The translations under genes and the position numbers were made by a program. DNA of 64,000 nucleotides from Myxococcales bacterium (lineage in GTDB: Bacteria; Myxococcota_A; Polyangia; Polyangiales; Houyiibacteriaceae): assembly GCA_029861865.1 (NCBI GenBank), contig JAOTYL010000010.1:62001-126000 (forward strand), in the 5' to 3' direction. Below the pieces are notes generated by a model. It had not been told where the DNA came from. It did not search any database and saw only the letters and a list, made by a program, of their open reading frames with translations. This document shows positions 59,429 through 64,000 of the stretch, piece by piece (position 1 is the stretch's first letter; every line of letters starts with the position of its first letter).

Positions 59429-61516
59429 ATGTCGCGTAGCTTATCCTTTCCCTTACTGGCCTCCATCGTCGCTTTGATCGCGCTCGGATGTGGTGACGAC
59501 TCCGGAGGACCTGGGCCAGATGTGCCCGGGCGCTGCGCTGCCTTCGACGAGCTTCGCCAGCCCTTCTTCGGCGATACCCACGTTCACACCGTCCTTTCGT
59601 TGGACGCCAATCTGCAGGGCACCCGCCCGGGTCCGTCAGAGGCTTATGCGTTCGCCCGGGGCCAGCCGATCGGCGTTCAGCCGTACGAAGACGGTAACCC
59701 TCTTCGGACCGCGACACCCGATCCCGATCGGCCGATCGACTTCGTCATGCTGAGCGATCACGCCGAGTACCTCGGCACCATCGCGGCGTGCAACGACCCG
59801 ACCTCGCCTGCCTACGATCGACCGGTTCCAGGAGGGACGAGCTGTGCGGACTACCGTGACGAGAGCCAGGTCGACCAAGTCTTCGTGCTCCTAAATGGCC
59901 TGACGGCTAGCAGCCCCGAGGGGGTCGAGTACCCAGCGCTGTGCGGCAGTGACCTCGGTGGCGACTGTATCGAGGCCGGAAAAGACGTCTGGACTCAAGT
60001 ACAAGAGGCTGCAGAAGCCGTGTACGACCGCAGCGATAGTTGCAAGTTCACCTCCTTCGTCGGTTACGAGTGGAGCGCTGGGCCCGGTGCAGTGAACCTT
60101 CATCGCAACGTCATGTTCCGCAATGACATCGTGCCCGATCTCCCGATCAGCTATTTCGACGAGCCATACGTCGAAGACCTTTGGGCCGGCTTGCGTGAAC
60201 AGTGCATCGACACCGACACCGGGTGCGACGCGCTCGCCATCCCACACAACTCGAACCTCGCCAACGGCACTTTCTTCGAGAAACTGATGAAGGATGAGAG
60301 GCCCTTTGATATCGATTACGCACTGCTTCGTAACGAGCTCGAGCCGGTCATCGAGATCTTCCAGCATAAGGGCGCTTCGGAGTGTTTTCCGGGCCAAGCG
60401 ATTTCCGATGAGCTCTGCGGCTTCGAGATTCTCCCCTATTCGAGCCTGGCCGCTGTCAATTTGCAGGCATTCAGCGACCCCGACCCAAGTGATTTCGTTC
60501 GTGGGGCATTGGGCGAGGGCATGAAGCTCGAGCTCGAGCTCGGGGTGAACCCCTTTCAACACGGCATCATCTCATCCACCGACACACACATCTCCACGCC
60601 TGGCTACGACGACGAAAAGACATTCCTCGGTCATGGTGGTGCCGGTCAGCCCAACCGCGACTCCCTTCCCGAAGGGTTTCCCGATATCCAGTATCTCAAC
60701 CCGGGGGGCCCGGCTGGGGTTTGGGCCGAGGAAAACTCACGCAACGCCATCTTCGAGGCGTTCCGCCGAAGAGAGACGTTCGGCACGAGCGGGCCGCGCA
60801 TCGTACCGCGGGTCTTTGGCGGTTGGGATCTGCCTTCGGACCTTTGTGACTCGCCGGACCTCGCGCGAATCGGTTACGAGCAAGGGGTGCCGATGGGAGG
60901 CGAGCTCAGCGATGCCCCGGTAGGTGGGACTCCGAAGTTTGTCGTCTCGGCCAAGCGGGACCCGATGGGCGCGCCGCTTCAACGGATTCAGATCGTGAAG
61001 GGCTGGCTCGACGGAGGAGACTACCAAGTCGAGGTCTACGACGTGGCTGGCAACCCCGACAATGGCGCAAGCGTTGACCTGGCGACCTGCGAGCCGCAAG
61101 GCAATGGTGCCGCGGACCTTTGCGCCGTCTGGGAAGACACGGCATTCGAGCCCACGCAACACGCCTACTACTACGTGCGCGTGATCGAAAACCCGACCTG
61201 CCGCTGGAGCGTACGGCAGTGCGTCGACGCCAACTACGATTGCGACAATCCGACGACACAGTTCGACTTCGATTGCTGTGACCCGACGGTGGGGCTCAAC
61301 GTCGCCTTTTGTGACAGCGTGGCAGCCGGGCTCACCGGAGACGAGGCGGCGTGCTGTCGCACGGATGATCCAACCTCCTCGACCAAGGTCACGTTTTGCG
61401 ATGCCGTCGCGCAAACCCTGCCGGCGGCCGACGGACAGTGCTGCCTGCCGCGCCTCGAGACCGCGATCCAAGAGCGCGCTTGGACGTCGCCGATTTGGTA
61501 TCGACCCCCTAGTTGA
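59429..61516 (+). CDS. DUF3604 lipoprotein (PHP-like metal-dependent hydrolase)
   Basis: From ATG 59429 the protein has 695 residues, with signal peptide MSRSLSFPLLASIVALIALGC and lipobox cysteine at 21. The DUF3604 metal-site motifs are FGDTHVHTVLSLDA (residues 48-60) and FVMLSDHAEYLGTI, then NTRDAIFEA-like SRNAIFEAFRRRETFGTSGPRI. DUF3604 resembles PHP-type hydrolases, but the substrate is not known. The C-terminus has a cysteine-rich segment (CDCCDP-like repeats at about residues 600-680). Its stop overlaps by one base the start of the parvulin-like gene. Confidence 0.85.
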   Translation: MSRSLSFPLLASIVALIALGCGDDSGGPGPDVPGRCAAFDELRQPFFGDTHVHTVLSLDANLQGTRPGPSEAYAFARGQPIGVQPYEDGNPLRTATPDPDRPIDFVMLSDHAEYLGTIAACNDPTSPAYDRPVPGGTSCADYRDESQVDQVFVLLNGLTASSPEGVEYPALCGSDLGGDCIEAGKDVWTQVQEAAEAVYDRSDSCKFTSFVGYEWSAGPGAVNLHRNVMFRNDIVPDLPISYFDEPYVEDLWAGLREQCIDTDTGCDALAIPHNSNLANGTFFEKLMKDERPFDIDYALLRNELEPVIEIFQHKGASECFPGQAISDELCGFEILPYSSLAAVNLQAFSDPDPSDFVRGALGEGMKLELELGVNPFQHGIISSTDTHISTPGYDDEKTFLGHGGAGQPNRDSLPEGFPDIQYLNPGGPAGVWAEENSRNAIFEAFRRRETFGTSGPRIVPRVFGGWDLPSDLCDSPDLARIGYEQGVPMGGELSDAPVGGTPKFVVSAKRDPMGAPLQRIQIVKGWLDGGDYQVEVYDVAGNPDNGASVDLATCEPQGNGAADLCAVWEDTAFEPTQHAYYYVRVIENPTCRWSVRQCVDANYDCDNPTTQFDFDCCDPTVGLNVAFCDSVAAGLTGDEAACCRTDDPTSSTKVTFCDAVAQTLPAADGQCCLPRLETAIQERAWTSPIWYRPPS

Positions 61517-62394
61517 TGCTCCGTGCACTCATTCACTTCTTCTTGATAGGCGCGCTGTTGTTTGCGGCCAAGGTCATCTTCGCGGGTGATGATGGGGATC
61601 GGCCCGAGATCACCGTTCGGATACCCCCAGATGCCACCGAGGCTGAAGTCGATAGGGAGATCGAAGATCAGATACTTCTGAACCAGGCGCGCCACTACCG
61701 ATGGTACCTCGGAGACCCGGTCATCTTCACGCATCTCGTTCGCAACATGCGATTCATCGAGCCCGATAGCACCGACGACGATCTCACCCTATTCAAACGC
61801 GCTCTAGAGATGAACATGCAGGAGCATGACCCGGTCGTTCGCGCACGGCTGCTCTACCGCGCCCGCGAAGCTCTCACGTATGTGCCCAAAGACCGAATGC
61901 CGACGCGAGAGGATCTCGAAGAGCACCGCACGGCCCATCGAGACCGGTTCGAGCGGGAGGGCAAGGTGCGCTTCGAGCATGTGTTCCTGAGTGGCACCAA
62001 ACGCGGAGAAGCCCTCGCTTCGGACGCGGTCGCGATGCGCGCACAGCTAGAAGCCCTAGGCGATGCGGCTCCGACAGAGCTCGGCGACCCGCTCCCGGCT
62101 CTTAGGGCGGTGCAATCCTCGACCATTTCGCAGGTGAAAGCGGCCTATGGAGCCGAGCTCGCCGGGGTCGTCGATGAGGGCGTAGTCGGTTCGTGGCGCG
62201 GTCCTGTTCCTTCGGTTTATGGAGTCCACTTCGTTCGCGTGCTCGAGAAAGAGCCATCTTCGGTTCCGGCGTTGACGATCATCGAGGCCGAGGTTCGCGC
62301 GGATTTGCTCTCGGAGATCGAGGAAGAGCTCAGCAAGGAGCGAATGGAAGTGCTTCGTGACGCGTACGTCGTCCACGTCGAGAGGACCCCTTGA
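61516..62394 (+). CDS. Parvulin-type peptidyl-prolyl isomerase-like protein
   Basis: From ATG 61516 (overlapping TGA of the previous gene) the product has 292 residues and an N-terminal membrane helix (ALIHFFLIGALLFAAKVIFA). The middle has the chaperone-like helical part (LFKRALEMNMQEHDPVVRARLL) and the parvulin pattern KVRFEHVFLSGTKRG, then GVVDEGVVGSWRGPVPSVYGVHFVRVLEKEP. It should be a membrane-anchored foldase with its domain in the periplasm. The proline-isomerase active residues are only partly conserved, so catalysis is uncertain. It forms a coupled triad with DUF3604 and HupE/UreJ-like genes. Confidence 0.78.
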   Translation: MLRALIHFFLIGALLFAAKVIFAGDDGDRPEITVRIPPDATEAEVDREIEDQILLNQARHYRWYLGDPVIFTHLVRNMRFIEPDSTDDDLTLFKRALEMNMQEHDPVVRARLLYRAREALTYVPKDRMPTREDLEEHRTAHRDRFEREGKVRFEHVFLSGTKRGEALASDAVAMRAQLEALGDAAPTELGDPLPALRAVQSSTISQVKAAYGAELAGVVDEGVVGSWRGPVPSVYGVHFVRVLEKEPSSVPALTIIEAEVRADLLSEIEEELSKERMEVLRDAYVVHVERTP

Positions 62395-63404
62395 TGCGAC
62401 GCGTGCCACTTCTCATCGCCGTCGCCGCGCTGTTCGTCGTGGGACCCGGGCATGCATGGGCCCATCCACTTGCGCCTGCGGTGCTCTCATTCACGCCAGG
62501 CCCTGACGAAGGCACGATCACCATGACGTGGCGCTCCCCGGTCAAACGACCGAAGGGCCAATCGCTCGAGCCCCGCATTCCCGAAGGTTGCGAGCCACTC
62601 GGACCGACCGAGCGTCGGCTCACCAAGGACGCGACCACCATCATCGATACGACGCTCTTGCGCTGTGCCCCACCCGATCTCGTAGGCTTGATGATTCGCG
62701 TCGATGGTCTCTCCGACTCGACGGTGAATGTCGTCATGCGCCTCGCCAGGCCTGACGGATCAGTCGATCACTCGATCATGGATGCGAGGAGCCCATCGCT
62801 CACCATCGCCGCACCCGAAGAAGAAACCCATTCGTTCTTCGATTACTTGGCGCTCGGCATCGAGCACTTGGTGACCGGTTGGGACCACATGACTTTCGTC
62901 ATCGGTCTTCTCATCCTGTTTGGCTGGCACCGGCGTTTGATCGCTGCGGTCACGGCGTTCACGCTCGGGCACAGTCTCACGCTGGCGCTTTCGGTTCTCG
63001 GCATCGTGTCGGTGCCCCAGGCGTTGGTCGAGGCGCTGATCGCCATGACCATCGTCGTCCTGGCCGTCGAGATCCAATCGGGTGGACACGGTCCGGTCTG
63101 GAAGCATCCGTGGTCTTTGCCCGCAGCGCTCGGCCTGCTTCACGGCCTCGGATTCGCTTCGGTGCTGTTTGACGCGGGCCTTCCAGTGGACGAAATTCCC
63201 CTCGCGCTCTTCGCCTTCAACCTCGGCCTCGAGGTAGGGCAGTTGGGCATCATCGCCGTCGCGTGGGTGACCTACAGAGTCTTTCGTGGTGCAATTCCAA
63301 CACCCTGGCGCGATGATCGCACCATCCCCGCCTACATGATCGGGTCTATCGCCGCGTTTTGGGTCATCGAACGCACGCTCGCCGCGTTCGGGATCAGCGC
63401 CTAA
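62394..63404 (+). CDS. HupE/UreJ-family membrane protein
   Basis: From ATG 62394 the protein has 336 residues with a signal peptide (AALFVVGPGHAWA) and a roughly 130-residue extracytoplasmic beta domain. The HupE/UreJ-type membrane part follows, with about seven helices (GIEHLVTGWDHMTFVIGLLIL, AFTLGHSLTLALSVLG, GLLHGLGFASVLFDAGLP). HupE and UreJ are putative nickel or metal permeases, but no nickel enzyme is in the window. Its GxEHLVTGWDHxxF motif holds the conserved His residues. It is coupled to the parvulin-like gene (TGATG) and overlaps the end of the convergent gene. Confidence 0.85.
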   Translation: MRRVPLLIAVAALFVVGPGHAWAHPLAPAVLSFTPGPDEGTITMTWRSPVKRPKGQSLEPRIPEGCEPLGPTERRLTKDATTIIDTTLLRCAPPDLVGLMIRVDGLSDSTVNVVMRLARPDGSVDHSIMDARSPSLTIAAPEEETHSFFDYLALGIEHLVTGWDHMTFVIGLLILFGWHRRLIAAVTAFTLGHSLTLALSVLGIVSVPQALVEALIAMTIVVLAVEIQSGGHGPVWKHPWSLPAALGLLHGLGFASVLFDAGLPVDEIPLALFAFNLGLEVGQLGIIAVAWVTYRVFRGAIPTPWRDDRTIPAYMIGSIAAFWVIERTLAAFGISA

Positions 63405-64000
63405 CCGGCATCTGCCTGGTCGGGGTCTATCGCTCCGAAGGCGCCGGCAGCGACACGTTCCGAGACGCTTCGCTCTTTGGCAGCAGATAGATAACCGCGG
63501 AGCTCGGCTGCCGCTTTTTGCTTGTCGAAAACCGTCGTGTCGGGCTGAGCAGCCTCGATCTCTTCGAGGGCAACGTCGAGATGCTCGAGGAACAAGACAC
63601 ACTCACGTGCAGCCAAGTTGAGACTCGGCCCACCGATCGCATCATGCGCAGCTAGCTCGCTCACCGCTCTTGCGAGTGGCCCGCTACGCGCGTAGTCCGT
63701 CCCGCGAACGAGTCGCGGCCCGAAGACCCGATAGTGCCTGACGAACTCGTGAACGAAATCGATATCGCCCACATCGCCCCAGTAATCCGCGCCCACCGAC
63801 GCCACGGAAGCCTTCGCCACGAACGCCCGGACAATGAATCGAAATGCCCAGATGTCCTGATGCAGGCTCTCCTCGAGTTGCTCTGCCTTGCGGTCTGGCG
63901 GCCCCGGGCGCGTGATTTTGCGAAGCTCTTTGGCGGCCTCTTTGACCGTGGCGCGCAGCTCACGAATCCCGTTACGAAGGCGTTCGCCCTCAAGAGCCAC
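63401..64000 (-). CDS. Unknown helical protein, possibly cut by the window edge
   Basis: At least 199 codons read on the reverse strand to the window edge. The first visible codon is GTG at 64000, but the frame may continue. The product is charged and helical (MALEGERLRNGIRELRATVKEAAKELRKI, then FVHEFVRHYRVFGPRLVRG). No signal peptide, transmembrane helix or recognised domain is seen. It converges with the HupE/UreJ-like gene, overlapping by 4 bp. Confidence 0.55.
   Translation of the reverse strand: MALEGERLRNGIRELRATVKEAAKELRKITRPGPPDRKAEQLEESLHQDIWAFRFIVRAFVAKASVASVGADYWGDVGDIDFVHEFVRHYRVFGPRLVRGTDYARSGPLARAVSELAAHDAIGGPSLNLAARECVLFLEHLDVALEEIEAAQPDTTVFDKQKAAAELRGYLSAAKERSVSERVAAGAFGAIDPDQADAG

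Noticed and set aside
1-64000. CRISPR arrays, tRNA/rRNA genes, IS elements or prophage
   Set aside because: No regularly spaced direct repeats, cloverleaf motifs, transposase or phage structural motifs were noticed in the intergenic gaps; almost all sequence is occupied by recognised or well-formed genes.

Overview
The window is high-GC and gene-dense, with almost no intergenic space and many 1-8 bp start/stop overlaps. It looks like a chromosomal piece of a Myxococcota (formerly Deltaproteobacteria) genome. Supporting traits are two Hanks-type kinases (one with the HRDVSPPN catalytic loop common in myxobacteria), an FHA-sigma54 activator, a PilZ-PEGA membrane protein, a TonB-dependent receptor with a fused TonB C-terminal-type domain, and many lipoproteins with low-complexity tethers. 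No rRNA, tRNA, CRISPR array, transposase or prophage gene was seen. Taxonomy is inferred from gene style, not from a marker gene.

Layout. 1-715: tail of a metallo-beta-lactamase-fold phosphodiesterase, then about 400 nt without a large gene, bounded by a good promoter and a hairpin/T-run terminator (candidate structured RNA). 713-6190: an ABA4-like membrane protein, then four forward genes for exported proteins: two tandem paralogous lipoproteins with a CX4CH motif plus a full set of copper type II monooxygenase-like ligands, a YceI protein and a small lipoprotein. 6194-7297: ychF. 7334-17730: a phosphate island: Pit permease with its DUF47 partner, phoB-phoR, an OprP/OprO-type porin, a DUF4156-like lipoprotein, and pstSCAB-phoU. 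Pho-box-like 11-bp repeats lie before phoB, the porin and pstS, so uptake, outer-membrane entry and signalling appear to form one PhoB regulon. 17780-18468: an autoregulated-looking Phd/PIN toxin-antitoxin pair. 18537-28074: DUF962 protein, pectin-acetylesterase-like lipoprotein, TonB receptor plus lipoprotein, kinase plus LysM protein, lgt, DUF167 protein.

28089-32303 is the most intriguing part: a nested palindromic element, then a PspA-like coiled-coil protein and a polytopic membrane protein behind a sigma54 promoter (complement 30681-30697), divergent from a sigma54 activator with an unrecognised N-terminal domain. A perfect 17-bp palindrome lies about 97 bp upstream of the predicted start, where an enhancer is expected. 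I read this as a Psp-like envelope-stress module with its own sensor.

32369-46754: a duplicated-domain small protein, aroE-xseA, folK with an unexplained C-terminal extension, PilZ-PEGA protein, rhomboid, DinG-type helicase with an aldehyde dehydrogenase, rhodanese, an ABC ATPase with a DegT-type aminotransferase, and a patatin lipase. 46865-50988: a MoxR-DUF58-transglutaminase operon. 50978-55871: a second kinase, rpe with an FHA-sigma54 activator, and an L,D-transpeptidase. 55930-64000: penicillin-acylase-like lipoprotein, dapF, a translationally coupled DUF3604-parvulin-HupE triad, and a truncated unknown gene at the right edge. A GGGGACAGTCCCC-centred palindrome occurs twice (35221 and 55903), like the REP sequences of RAYT systems.
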